Part shown: in pieces, positions 44,877 through 53,550 of the stretch
Position numbering within the stretch: position 1 is the stretch's first letter
How the letters are laid out: each line of letters begins with the position of its first letter
Assembly: GCF_000708715.2 (NCBI RefSeq)
Contig: NZ_JENB01000028.1
Span: forward strand, 1 to 64,000
Length of the DNA: 64,000 nucleotides
Direction: 5' to 3'
Origin: Pseudomonas putida W15Oct28
GTDB lineage: Bacteria; Pseudomonadota; Gammaproteobacteria; Pseudomonadales; Pseudomonadaceae
The notes under the pieces: generated by a model
Databases searched by the model: none
What the model saw: only the letters and a program-made list of their open reading frames with translations
What the model was told of the DNA's origin: nothing
Made by a program: the position numbers and the translations under genes

Positions 44877-45500
44877 TTAAAGAGCGGGTGAAGTAACTAC
44901 GATGCCGCTGTCGCGATCGACGGCAAGCACTTTCAATTCGCGCTGCACCGGCGGCAACGGGTCGCCGGCCTTGACGCTGTCTTCGCTATCGCCATTTTTC
45001 ACCCAGGCCCGGTGCCCGACCACCGCTTGCACCTTGTAGCCAGTGGATTGCGGGATCGGGTGAGCACGCTTGGCGTACCCTTGCGCAACAGCAGGCGCCG
45101 GCTCCCTGCGCGGTGGCTTGATCACCTCCACGCGCTGACGGCTGTCTTCGTAGAACTTCATGCGCTGCTGCAGGCCGGACAGGTTGTTATCCAGGGCTTT
45201 GATCTGGCTCAGCAGCAACTGCGTATTGCGCTGGGACTCCTCGCGAACGATCTTCAGCTGTTTTTCGCTGTTTTCCTGGGCCTGCAGCGCCGCCTGGGCC
45301 TGCTCCCGTGACTTGGCCAGCTCGATGCTCAGCACATCCATGCGGGGTTGTTGCACCGATTGGGCCTGGGCCTGCGTGATGCGTCTGGCCTTGGCCGATG
45401 GCGACGAGGTGGCCTTGATCACGACCACGGCGAGCACGATGAGCGCGAGGAAGCTGCCGGCAAAAACGCCGATGAGTTTTCCGAATGACCAGTTCTTCAT
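44877..45500 (-). CDS. dotF: DotF/IcmG-like inner-membrane core protein
   Basis: A 207-residue bitopic protein: short cytoplasmic N-terminus, one membrane segment (about residues 7-30), a coiled coil (about 60-125), a Pro-rich linker and a small C-terminal beta domain (VQAVVGHRAWVKNG ... VLAVDRDSGIVVTSP). This matches the DotF/IcmG and plasmid TraP plan; the beta domain is the part conserved among them. Legionella DotF is about 269 residues, so this one is shorter in its N-terminal cytoplasmic part. AAGGAG precedes ATG 45500. Confidence 0.85.
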   Translation of the reverse strand: MKNWSFGKLIGVFAGSFLALIVLAVVVIKATSSPSAKARRITQAQAQSVQQPRMDVLSIELAKSREQAQAALQAQENSEKQLKIVREESQRNTQLLLSQIKALDNNLSGLQQRMKFYEDSRQRVEVIKPPRREPAPAVAQGYAKRAHPIPQSTGYKVQAVVGHRAWVKNGDSEDSVKAGDPLPPVQRELKVLAVDRDSGIVVTSPAL

Positions 45501-45510
45501 GTCGAACTCC

Positions 45511-46941
45511 TTATCGAGATTGATCGTGAACGTCTTGCAGGAAGAACAGGCCAAAGCCCTTGTTCGCAGGTGTTGCGTAGGTAGCCGGGCGGTTGAAGCC
45601 GCGTCGCACTTCCCCGGCGATCGCGGTGCCCATTTCACCGACGGACGAACCGATCACCTGCTTGGTCGAAGGCTCGGTAGTGGTCTGTGCCACGACACCG
45701 CTCGGGCTGATGATCGTGGTACCCGCTGTCTGCTGGTAAGCCCGCCCGTAGCCGGACAACAGCGAGGCAGCACCCAGGGCGAAATAGCGCTCCATGGTGT
45801 GATGGTCCTTGGTCTCGGCAATGCCTTGCTTGGCATCATCCTCGCGCAGTGCCACGGCGCTGATACGCATGGTCGGGCGAGGGTCGTTGACCGGTGGCGC
45901 AAGGATGGTGAACTTCACGCGAATGTTGTCGGGCGCCTGCTCGATCTTGCCGATCAGCTTGGCGCCGTTCCACTTGCCGCCTCGAATGGTCGCCAGCACG
46001 TCACCGCCATCATCGGTGTTGACCTCGGCATCCAGCGTGGCGTACATGATGGTACCGGTCTTGATCAGCAGCGCCCGGTCGGTGTCACCCACGGCTTCGA
46101 TGCCATTGGGGTCCTTGTCGTCCTTGGCAGTCCGCACTGCGGGCCCAGTCGCACCGCTGCCAGCGCGCTCGGTCGGGTAGTAGCTGACGGTGCTGAAGCT
46201 GCTTTTCTCGGCGAACCCCTTGGCACTTTCAGACTCGCCCATCAGCTGCTTGATCGACTTCAGCGTTTCGCTTTTCAGCTCGCTGACGTATTGGTCGCGC
46301 TGCTCCTCGGCCTTTTTCAGCTCCTCCTCCAGGCGCCTGCGTTCCTGCTCCTGGTACTGGGCGTTGGCCGCACCAGGCTGCTGCGAAACCTGAACGGATT
46401 CACGAGGCGGCTGGCCAGCCCCGACGTAAATCTCGGGCGGCCTCTGGTTGCCGTCATTGTACGGCTGCCCGGGTACATTGAACTGGGCGCCCTGGCCACG
46501 GGCCAGATCCCTTCCGGTGGACTGCACGATGTTCGGATCGAAGCCAGGCTGATATGACATCCCGCGCTCGGCAGCCTGTTCGGCCTCCAGCGAGCTTCGC
46601 TGCGCACGGCGCTCTGCTTCGGCGGTGGAAATAGGGTCGATCGACACTTCAGGCTGCGGCGCATTCGGCACGTCCACCGTGGACGCCTTGCCCGCAGGCG
46701 CGCTCTTCGAAGACATGCCGTTGTAGGCCAGGGCGCCCAGCGCCAGCACGACCAACCCGGCAGCAATCAGCGAGACCTTGCCGACACCGGAACCGAACAC
46801 CGCCCGCAGGTTGCGCTGCATCTCATCGGACTTGCGCGCCTTTTTCACGTGCGAGCCAGCCGGCCCGTCGCGGTCGGCTACCAGGTGCTCGTCTTCTTCA
46901 TCGAAGCCCGAGTCGTTCGGCGGCATGTTGTTATCACTCAT
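45511..46941 (-). CDS. dotG: DotG/IcmE channel protein (VirB10-like)
   Basis: A 476-residue protein with one inner-membrane segment (about residues 54-78), a Pro/Gln-rich periplasmic linker with a coiled coil, and a C-terminal VirB10-like domain (about 290-460: LLIKTGTIMYATLDAEV, IRGGKWNGAKLIGK). DotG connects inner and outer membrane complexes. Legionella DotG is about 1048 residues because of a large pentapeptide-like repeat region absent here; the length is close to plasmid R64 TraO. Its ATG overlaps the dotH stop by four bases. Confidence 0.93.
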   Translation of the reverse strand: MSDNNMPPNDSGFDEEDEHLVADRDGPAGSHVKKARKSDEMQRNLRAVFGSGVGKVSLIAAGLVVLALGALAYNGMSSKSAPAGKASTVDVPNAPQPEVSIDPISTAEAERRAQRSSLEAEQAAERGMSYQPGFDPNIVQSTGRDLARGQGAQFNVPGQPYNDGNQRPPEIYVGAGQPPRESVQVSQQPGAANAQYQEQERRRLEEELKKAEEQRDQYVSELKSETLKSIKQLMGESESAKGFAEKSSFSTVSYYPTERAGSGATGPAVRTAKDDKDPNGIEAVGDTDRALLIKTGTIMYATLDAEVNTDDGGDVLATIRGGKWNGAKLIGKIEQAPDNIRVKFTILAPPVNDPRPTMRISAVALREDDAKQGIAETKDHHTMERYFALGAASLLSGYGRAYQQTAGTTIISPSGVVAQTTTEPSTKQVIGSSVGEMGTAIAGEVRRGFNRPATYATPANKGFGLFFLQDVHDQSR

Positions 46942-47951
46942 TGCAGATTCCCTTGCTCGATGAAGACGGTTACGGCTTGCCCGCCAGTCGTGAACGTGAC
47001 GCTGTTCTGCAGGCCCGCGTAGCGATACACCGCCACGCCGGTGGTGCTTCGCGCAGCGTTGGTGTAGGCCGGGTATTGCGCATCAGCCTTGGCTTTCACG
47101 TACATGTTCGGGCCATAGCTCCAGGCTTCGACGCCCTCCAGTCCGGTCACCTTCAGGCGGTTGGCCTCTTTCGGCGGCACACCGTCCAGGAAGTAGGTCA
47201 GCGCCTCGTCGATCGACGGCATCCGCAGCATTGCCACACTCGCTGTCGCATCCGGGTTGCGCCCCGGCACCTTGGCATCGACACGCATGTCCACTTCTTC
47301 CTGGCCGGCGGCCAGGATCAGGATGATCGGCGTGGCCAGGCCGCGCAGGGTGACAGTGACGTTGCCGTAGGCCGCCGCCGTGGCAGGGTCCAGGGTGAGG
47401 ATGTTGGTCGGTGCAGCAGTGCCGTTCTGACCGTTCTGACCGCCTCGCTCGCGCCCGTCGCTGAACAGCTCGCGGTTGATCGACACGTTCTGGATCATCC
47501 AAGGCTGCCCGGCATAGTCGGAGAACACGATCGACGACTGCTGCCCCTTGCTCAGGCGAACGATAGGTGGGGACACACCCGGGTCCAGGTTCAGTGCAAG
47601 CGTGCGGGTCACGGGTTTGGCCGGGCTTATGTAGGCCGTGGCTTTCTGCTTTTCACGCTCCAGCCATAGCTGCTTGATCAGCTCTACCTGCGACGACGTC
47701 AGCTGCGAATCCTGAACGTCCTGTACCGTGTCGCTGATGACATCTTCCGGGCGCGGGTAGACCACTTGAGCAACACTGGATACTTGCCGGCCCAGGCCAT
47801 TCGTCGGTGGCTGGGGCGGTGCTTCGCCAGCTTGCGTTGCGCCAATCTGCCCCATGCCGCCCTCGGCGGCAGGCGCTTCCGGCGCCTCGTTGGCAAATGC
47901 CGGGATGGCGATAGCGCTCGCAAGCAACGATGCGATCAGATGCTTCTTCAT
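46938..47951 (-). CDS. dotH: DotH/IcmK outer-membrane ring protein
   Basis: A 337-residue exported protein (Legionella DotH about 360) with a signal peptide (ending AIPAFA) and conserved DotH stretches such as LNLDPGVSPPIVRLSKGQQSS, FSDYAGQPWMIQNV and TPIILILAAGQEEVDMRVD. It forms the outer-membrane ring with DotC and DotD. ATG 47951 is preferred over an in-frame GTG at 47957 because AAGGAA is better spaced; the start region overlaps the dotI stop codon. Confidence 0.93.
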   Translation of the reverse strand: MKKHLIASLLASAIAIPAFANEAPEAPAAEGGMGQIGATQAGEAPPQPPTNGLGRQVSSVAQVVYPRPEDVISDTVQDVQDSQLTSSQVELIKQLWLEREKQKATAYISPAKPVTRTLALNLDPGVSPPIVRLSKGQQSSIVFSDYAGQPWMIQNVSINRELFSDGRERGGQNGQNGTAAPTNILTLDPATAAAYGNVTVTLRGLATPIILILAAGQEEVDMRVDAKVPGRNPDATASVAMLRMPSIDEALTYFLDGVPPKEANRLKVTGLEGVEAWSYGPNMYVKAKADAQYPAYTNAARSTTGVAVYRYAGLQNSVTFTTGGQAVTVFIEQGNLQ

Positions 47952-47953
47952 GG

Positions 47954-48718
47954 TCACTTCCTTGAGGTGTACGGCGACAGCTGAACAGAATCGACGGCGA
48001 TGCCTTTGGTGTTGGTGGCCGAAGCGGGGATCTGGACGATGGTTACGGCTGCGAGGAAATCCTGGCGCGAGCGTGCTTGCTGATCACCGCCGACATAGAA
48101 CTCGATGGCAATCGGCACCTGTACCAACCAGTAGCTCTGCCCGCTTGCCAGCACACCGCTTTCTTCGACCTGGGCTACCTGCGTGGCCATGGCACGCAGG
48201 ATCATCCGCCCCTTGAGCACGCGCTCCAGGTTGCCGGAATCGTCAAGCGTCTTCAGGAAGGCCTTGCGCCCTTCATCGGTGTACCACCGCGCACCCGCGG
48301 CATTGAGGTTGGAGCGGTAGTTCACATAGTCGTAGGAGTACGAGTTGACCACCGCATCCTTGGCGTACTCGGCCAGCGTCGCAGGGGTGACGCGCGGGTT
48401 GCTTTCGGTGGAGACTTCACAGATGGCATGGTTGTCAGTCGTCGGAATCCAGCGGTACTTCGGGTACCAGAACACCACCGCCGCGATGGTCACACCGAAC
48501 ACGCAAGTCAGTGCCAGCAGTTGCCCCCAGACGCGCTTGTTACGGCGCTTGAGATCGAGGCACTCCAGCTGCAGGCGCTTGACCTCCCTGACGGTGGCTG
48601 CGGCCTCACCGGGCGTTTCGTCCAGCGCCAGCTCCAGCAGCTTTTCTTCATCGGTGCCCCGCCGGGCCTCCGGCGCATCACCACCAGGGGTTCCGTGTTG
48701 GGTTTCCTTACTCGACAT
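47954..48718 (-). CDS. dotI: DotI/IcmL inner-membrane protein
   Basis: A 254-residue protein (Legionella DotI about 212) with a cytoplasmic N-terminus, one membrane segment (about residues 67-86) and a VirB8-like periplasmic domain (FWYPKYRWIPTTDN, ... AVVNSYSYDYVNYRSNL). DotI and DotJ form a core subcomplex similar to VirB8. GGGGAAA is placed before ATG 48718. The gene starts inside the last codons of dotJ (11-base overlap). Confidence 0.92.
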   Translation of the reverse strand: MSSKETQHGTPGGDAPEARRGTDEEKLLELALDETPGEAAATVREVKRLQLECLDLKRRNKRVWGQLLALTCVFGVTIAAVVFWYPKYRWIPTTDNHAICEVSTESNPRVTPATLAEYAKDAVVNSYSYDYVNYRSNLNAAGARWYTDEGRKAFLKTLDDSGNLERVLKGRMILRAMATQVAQVEESGVLASGQSYWLVQVPIAIEFYVGGDQQARSRQDFLAAVTIVQIPASATNTKGIAVDSVQLSPYTSRK

Positions 48719-48974
48719 TGCGGATTTCCCCTGTCGTTCCGTCGTAAATGCAAATCGAGTCGGTTCCGTCATAGAACACGACGTTTTCAAAATTCGTTTG
48801 CGTCACCAGCCAGATGGCGGCCACTGCCACACAAGGCAGCAAGCCGATGCAGGCCCACTCCCCGATATCCAGCAAAACACCCAGCAACCGGTTGTAGCGT
48901 CGTAGCGCGCGAACATCCACGTCCTCGCCTGCACCGCTGCCCCATGACGTTGTGGTTTGTCCCAGTTCGTCCAT
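48708..48974 (-). CDS. dotJ: DotJ/IcmM short inner-membrane protein
   Basis: An 88-residue protein with one membrane segment (about residues 30-54) and a very short periplasmic end; it resembles the N-terminal third of DotI, the usual relation of DotJ (about 94 residues in Legionella) to DotI. ATG 48974 has GGAGCGAG upstream; an in-frame ATG at 48986 does not. It is the first gene of the dotJ-I-H-G-F-E-P-N-O-L series. Confidence 0.8.
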   Translation of the reverse strand: MDELGQTTTSWGSGAGEDVDVRALRRYNRLLGVLLDIGEWACIGLLPCVAVAAIWLVTQTNFENVVFYDGTDSICIYDGTTGEIRNVE

Positions 48975-49823
48975 ATCTCGCTCCATGAAGCAGCATTTTC
49001 ATCCAAGACTTAGAAATGTGCAACAGCGAAATTTTGACAGATTGAATTACTATCTGCAATCCGCGACGTATTTTTACACACCAATGCAAAAGCTTTTGAC
49101 GCCGACCAACCAAAATCGAGGCAGGCCATCGGCCGATAAGCCCATGCCAAAATTGAGGCTATTGCCCTGATATTACTGGGGAAATTAACGAATTAAGGGG
49201 TGATGCTTCACCTTGGCGGCGTACACAATGGCGGCGCCTGGCCAACTTTAAAAATTGACCGTTAACCTATATTTTCGATGGACAAAACCTGACCATTCGG
49301 ACATTTAAAATGGCTGAAGTAAGCGGACTGAAAAATGTGCGAAAAGCCTTGAATGCCACGTAAATCATGGCCTTCAGCGCCTGATCAGGATGATCGGCAG
49401 AGTTGATGGCGGGGTTTGCAGCACATCGTCCATGACAAGCCTGAATCCTGGCTCAGTCCTCCTCCTTGAGTGCCCAGACACTGAGCGCAATTTTTACTAG
49501 AACCCTTGTAAAACAATGGACAAAGCCATTTTTAAGCCAGCCGCCGAGGAGTCGGCTGTGGCAAAACGCTGGCAGAGCTGCCCAATGTTGAAGGACGATT
49601 TTTCCCACCCAAGGTTATGCCTTGGTATGGCAAAAACGTGATTTTCCACCATCTACACAGTTTTGTGCGATAGCGGCTTTTTGCCATCAGGCCATCAGAT
49701 GGCTTTCATTGCACTTTGGCATCACCCAACAGGCCCGTAATCAATGACATTTGCCGTTCGAAATAGTTGAGGCACCAAAAATAAATAATTTCAAAACGCC
49801 ACACCGTGACGCCGCATGAGGCC
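48975..49823. other. 849-base non-coding region at the right edge of the secretion locus
   Basis: No gene is supported here. The part next to dotJ probably holds its promoter; CAGAT and ATCTG arms frame a nine-base centre near 49037-49055. At 49627-49636 and 49678-49687 there is a ten-base inverted repeat (ATGGCAAAAA / TTTTTGCCAT). TTTTTGCCA also occurs in the other long non-coding gap at 25464. The right end is the boundary with backbone genes; no integrase, tRNA or obvious direct repeat was found. Confidence 0.5.
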
Positions 49824-51362
49824 TCATGCACCGTGTTCGGCCGGCGCATCCAGCTGAACGGGCGGGCGGCTCAGCAAGACACCGACGACAATGGAAAACA
49901 CCAGGGCGGCTACCCCTGCGACGTGCAGCACGCGTTCAAAACCACCGATGAACGCCTGCCGGGCAAGGGGAGCAACCTCGGCGCGCAAGCCGGGATCAAG
50001 CATGGCCAATGCCGCGGCCAAGTCACCGGCAGCCACTCGCGCGGCCATCGTGGCAACCTCGCCCAGGCGCGCTGGCGCCACCCCTGCCATCGCCTCCTGC
50101 AGCAGCTGCCCGCTGCGGGCGGCCAGCACTGCGCCCAGCACTCCAATTGCCAGCACGATCGCGCCGAACCGCGTGGTGGTGCTCAGCCCCGATGCCATGC
50201 CAGTACGCTCGCGGGGCACACAGGCCATTATGTTCTTCTGTGTATCGCCGTTGAGCAGCCCGGCGCCAGCACCTAGCACCAGGCTGGCCACTGCAAACGC
50301 GCTGTAGCCGCCATGGCTTGTAGCCCAGGCGCACAGCAGGTTGCCTACCCCTACCAGCACCAGCCCAAGTGCAAACACCTGCGCAGCGCTGCAGTACGCT
50401 GCCAGGCGCATGCCCACACGCGGCATCAGCAACATGGCCACGGCAAATGGCAACATGCCCGCACCGGCGGCCAGGGCCGACAGCTGCAGGCCGTTCTGCA
50501 GGTACAACGGCAGCAGGGTCATCATCACCTGGGCGCAAGCGGCGTAGGCGAACATGCCCAGCAAGGCACCGACGAAGCGCGCACTGCGCAACAGCCGCAG
50601 GTCGATCATTGGCCGCTGCTGGCTGCGCTCGACCATGACGAACAAGCCGAACAGGAATGCGCTGATCACCAGTCGACCTAGCGTTTGCGCACTGCCCCAG
50701 CCCACCTGGCTGGCATCGATCATCGCCCAGATCAGGTAACCCAGGCTGCCGGCAAAAGTCAGGCTGCCCCATGGGTCGAGCCGGGCCGCCGCGCTGTCGC
50801 GTGACTCATCGACGCTGCACAGCACCATGACCGCGAGCACTGCCACCAACGGCAGGTTGATGTAGAAGATCCAGCGCCAGCCCAAGGTACTGGCGATTAT
50901 CCCGCCCAACAGCGGCGCGAAGGTGATGGTGGCGCCCATGCAGGCCCCCCAGAAGGCCCAGGCGCGCATGCGCTCCTGCGGCTGGTGAAAGCGGTTGCCG
51001 ATGGCAGCCAGTGCCGAGGTCAGCAACAACGCAGCCCCCACACCCTTGGCGGCCCTGGCCAGGTCAAGGAACAGCAGGTTGGGCGCGGCACCACACGCCA
51101 GCGAGGCCATACCGAACAGCACCAGGCCGAGCAGCAGCATGCGCCGCCGACCGAAACGGTCGGCCAGGCTGCCGGCGGGCAACAAGCAGGCAGCGAAGGC
51201 CAGCAGGTAGGCGCTGACCACCCACTCGATATCGGCGAACGAGCCGGACAGGTCGCGGGCGATGCTGGGCAGGCTGACCGCAACGATGTTGGTGTCGAGG
51301 ATGATCAAGGCGCAGACCAGGGAGGCGGTCAACAACGTAAAGCGTGCAGAGGGGGCAGGCAT
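49824..51362 (-). CDS. DHA2-family multidrug efflux transporter (MFS)
   Basis: A 512-residue protein with 14 predicted membrane segments, the EmrB/QacA (DHA2) layout of drug:H+ antiporters. It shows the family motifs DTNIVAVSLPSIARDL in helix 1 and the loop motif GSLADRFGRRRML between helices 2 and 3. GGAGCC precedes the ATG. The divergent LysR-type gene at 51489 shares the 126-base gap and probably controls it. Substrate unknown. Confidence 0.9.
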   Translation of the reverse strand: MPAPSARFTLLTASLVCALIILDTNIVAVSLPSIARDLSGSFADIEWVVSAYLLAFAACLLPAGSLADRFGRRRMLLLGLVLFGMASLACGAAPNLLFLDLARAAKGVGAALLLTSALAAIGNRFHQPQERMRAWAFWGACMGATITFAPLLGGIIASTLGWRWIFYINLPLVAVLAVMVLCSVDESRDSAAARLDPWGSLTFAGSLGYLIWAMIDASQVGWGSAQTLGRLVISAFLFGLFVMVERSQQRPMIDLRLLRSARFVGALLGMFAYAACAQVMMTLLPLYLQNGLQLSALAAGAGMLPFAVAMLLMPRVGMRLAAYCSAAQVFALGLVLVGVGNLLCAWATSHGGYSAFAVASLVLGAGAGLLNGDTQKNIMACVPRERTGMASGLSTTTRFGAIVLAIGVLGAVLAARSGQLLQEAMAGVAPARLGEVATMAARVAAGDLAAALAMLDPGLRAEVAPLARQAFIGGFERVLHVAGVAALVFSIVVGVLLSRPPVQLDAPAEHGA

Positions 51363-51488
51363 GACAGGCTCCAGAAGCAGGCTGGTCGCAGCCGCGCCAG
51401 CCTTGTAGTGTTGCCCTCAACATAACGCCGCCCGCATCAAGGGTTGTTAGCCCCGGCGGCCCGCATCATTACCCTGTAGGTAACACCT

Positions 51489-52358
51489 ATGGAAATCCGC
51501 CATTTCCGCTATTTCCTCTGCGTCGCACGCCACGGCCATTTCACCCGTGCCGCCGAGCAACTGGGCATCGCCCCGCCTACCCTCAGCCGGCAGATCCAGG
51601 ACATGGAGCGCGAACTGGGCTTGCGCCTGTTCGAGCGCAGCCAGCGCGAGGTCAACCTGACCGCCGCCGGCCAGGCGCTGTTGATCGAGGCCGAGCACGC
51701 CGTGCGCCAGTTCGACGCGGCGCAACTGGGCGCACAAAGGGCCGCCCGTGGCGAAAGCGGGCGTATCGAACTGGGCTACGTGGCCTCGGCCGCCTACTCG
51801 GGCATGCTTCAGCAGCACGTCAGCCGCTACAGCGAAACCTGCCCCGCCGTGCGCCTGAATATCCGCGAACTGCCCATGGCCGAACTGCCCGGCAGGGTCC
51901 GCGACGGCTTACTCGACCTTGCCTATGTGCGCTCACCGATGGAGCTGCCTGACGAACTGGAAGCCATTGCACTGCACCAGGAAGGTTTCGTCCTCGCCTT
52001 GCCCGCCAGCTCGCGGATCAACGAAGTGCCGCAGATCCCGGCCTCGCGCCTGGCCAATGAAACCTTCATCCTGCCCGAGCAGATTTCCGGCACGCTGGAA
52101 GTGGCGGCGCAAGGTGGGTTCGTGCCGATGCTTGGCCCACAACCCGGCAGCCTGGTGGCCGTGATTACCTTGGTATCACTTGGGCAAGGCATTGCAGTAG
52201 TCCCGGAATCGGTGGTGCAGCGCATCAACCTGCCGCAGGTGAATTACCGGCGGGTCGTCGATTGCCAGGCTAGCTCGTGGCTAAGCCTGGTTCACCGGCG
52301 CTTCGAGAAAGCGCCGGCTGTGATGCGATATCTGCAAAGCGTTATGGGCGGTACTTGA
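51489..52358 (+). CDS. LysR-type transcriptional regulator
   Basis: A 289-residue regulator with an N-terminal winged helix-turn-helix (about residues 1-60; FTRAAEQLGIAPPTLSRQIQDME) and a LysR effector-binding domain (about 90-285). Being divergent from the DHA2 efflux gene, it likely senses a compound that the pump exports, the usual arrangement. The Shine-Dalgarno is weak (AGGTAAC). Confidence 0.93.
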   Translation: MEIRHFRYFLCVARHGHFTRAAEQLGIAPPTLSRQIQDMERELGLRLFERSQREVNLTAAGQALLIEAEHAVRQFDAAQLGAQRAARGESGRIELGYVASAAYSGMLQQHVSRYSETCPAVRLNIRELPMAELPGRVRDGLLDLAYVRSPMELPDELEAIALHQEGFVLALPASSRINEVPQIPASRLANETFILPEQISGTLEVAAQGGFVPMLGPQPGSLVAVITLVSLGQGIAVVPESVVQRINLPQVNYRRVVDCQASSWLSLVHRRFEKAPAVMRYLQSVMGGT

Positions 52359-52365
52359 TGGCTGC

Positions 52366-53406
52366 TCAAGCACCCTGATCTTCAGCAGCACCCAGGGCAT
52401 AAAACTCATGCAGCTTGGCTTGCAGCAGTGCCTTGTCTGGCAAACGCGTTTGATACTCGGCAATCAGCGCTGGAGACAAGCTTCGATTAAGTGCGTACTC
52501 GACCACCTCGTCATCTCTGCTGGCGCATAACAACACGCCGATGGCAGGGTTTTCATGAGGCTTACGCTCATTGCGGTCCAGTGCTTCAAGATAGAAATCG
52601 AGCTTGCCCAGGTACTCAGGCTCGAAGCGGCCGACTTTCAGTTCGACCGCGACCAGGCAGTTGAGGCCACGGTGGAAGAACAGCAGGTCGAGTGCGAAGT
52701 CACGGCCGCCGACCTGAAGCGGGTATTGGGAGCCAACGAAGCAGAAATCCCGGCCCAGCTCGATCAGGAACTGTTTGAGCCTATCTATCAGCGCACCCTG
52801 CAGATCCGCTTCGACATGGCCACCCGGTAGGCCCAGGAACTCGACCACGTAGGCATCTCGAAACACATCCATTGCAGCAGGGTAATGCTGTTTCAGATTT
52901 GCTGAGGCTTTAGCAGGGTTCGCCACACTACGTTCGAAAAGAGAAGTTCTGAACTGCCGCTCCAGCTCACGACTGGACCATTTCTCCTGGATGGCCAAAC
53001 GCAGATAGAACTCACGCTCGTCAGGCAATTTGCTCAAGGTCAGGATGGTAAGGTTATGGGTCCAAGGCAATTGTGTCAGCAGTGCTGACACTTTCTCGTC
53101 ATTCCGATACGCCTCATAGAACTGCCGCATGCGGAAGAGATTGCGCTTTGTAAAGCCACGCAGCCCAGGCTGGGTCTGAGCCAGATGGGCCGCCAGCTGG
53201 CTTACCACAGATTCCCCCCACTCAGCTCGCTCCAGCTTGCGGCTGATGTAGGCCCCCACCTGCCAGTACAAATCGATCAATTGTGTATTGACCGCCTGCA
53301 CCGCACGTTGCCTGGCATTTTTAATCAACCCGAGCACTTCCTCGAACCGGTCATCCTTGACCGAAGGAAGGGCCGCCGGCGCTTGTGTTTTTTGTTCAGC
53401 GCTCAT
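52366..53406 (-). CDS. DUF1016 (YhcG-type) PD-(D/E)XK nuclease-like protein
   Basis: A 346-residue protein with the two parts of the DUF1016/YhcG family: an N-terminal helical DNA-binding-like domain (residues 15-165; LYWQVGAYISRKLERAEWG) and a C-terminal PD-(D/E)XK nuclease domain with FALDLLFFHRGLNCLVAVELKVG, where the Asp and Glu-x-Lys are intact. The cellular role is unsettled; homologues occur near mobile or defence genes. GGGAG precedes the ATG. It stands alone here, tail-to-tail with the LysR gene (gap 7 bases). Confidence 0.88.
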   Translation of the reverse strand: MSAEQKTQAPAALPSVKDDRFEEVLGLIKNARQRAVQAVNTQLIDLYWQVGAYISRKLERAEWGESVVSQLAAHLAQTQPGLRGFTKRNLFRMRQFYEAYRNDEKVSALLTQLPWTHNLTILTLSKLPDEREFYLRLAIQEKWSSRELERQFRTSLFERSVANPAKASANLKQHYPAAMDVFRDAYVVEFLGLPGGHVEADLQGALIDRLKQFLIELGRDFCFVGSQYPLQVGGRDFALDLLFFHRGLNCLVAVELKVGRFEPEYLGKLDFYLEALDRNERKPHENPAIGVLLCASRDDEVVEYALNRSLSPALIAEYQTRLPDKALLQAKLHEFYALGAAEDQGA

Positions 53407-53491
53407 GCATCGACTCCCTTTGTGAATTCGACAGGAAGTCTACCCCCGACAAGCCAGCGCCCGGTCGCCCGCGTCACCAGACAAGTGTTTC

Positions 53492-53527
53492 AAAAAAACA
53501 AAGGGCACCCATCCACGGGTGCCCTTT
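53492..53527 (-). terminator. Rho-independent terminator of the permease gene
   Basis: AAAGGGCACCC (53500-53510) pairs with GGGTGCCCTTT (53517-53527) across loop ATCCAC; read leftward it is followed by a run of T residues (complement of 53492-53498). Confidence 0.9.
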
Positions 53528-53550
53528 GCCCTACCGCCAGGTGAACTGAG

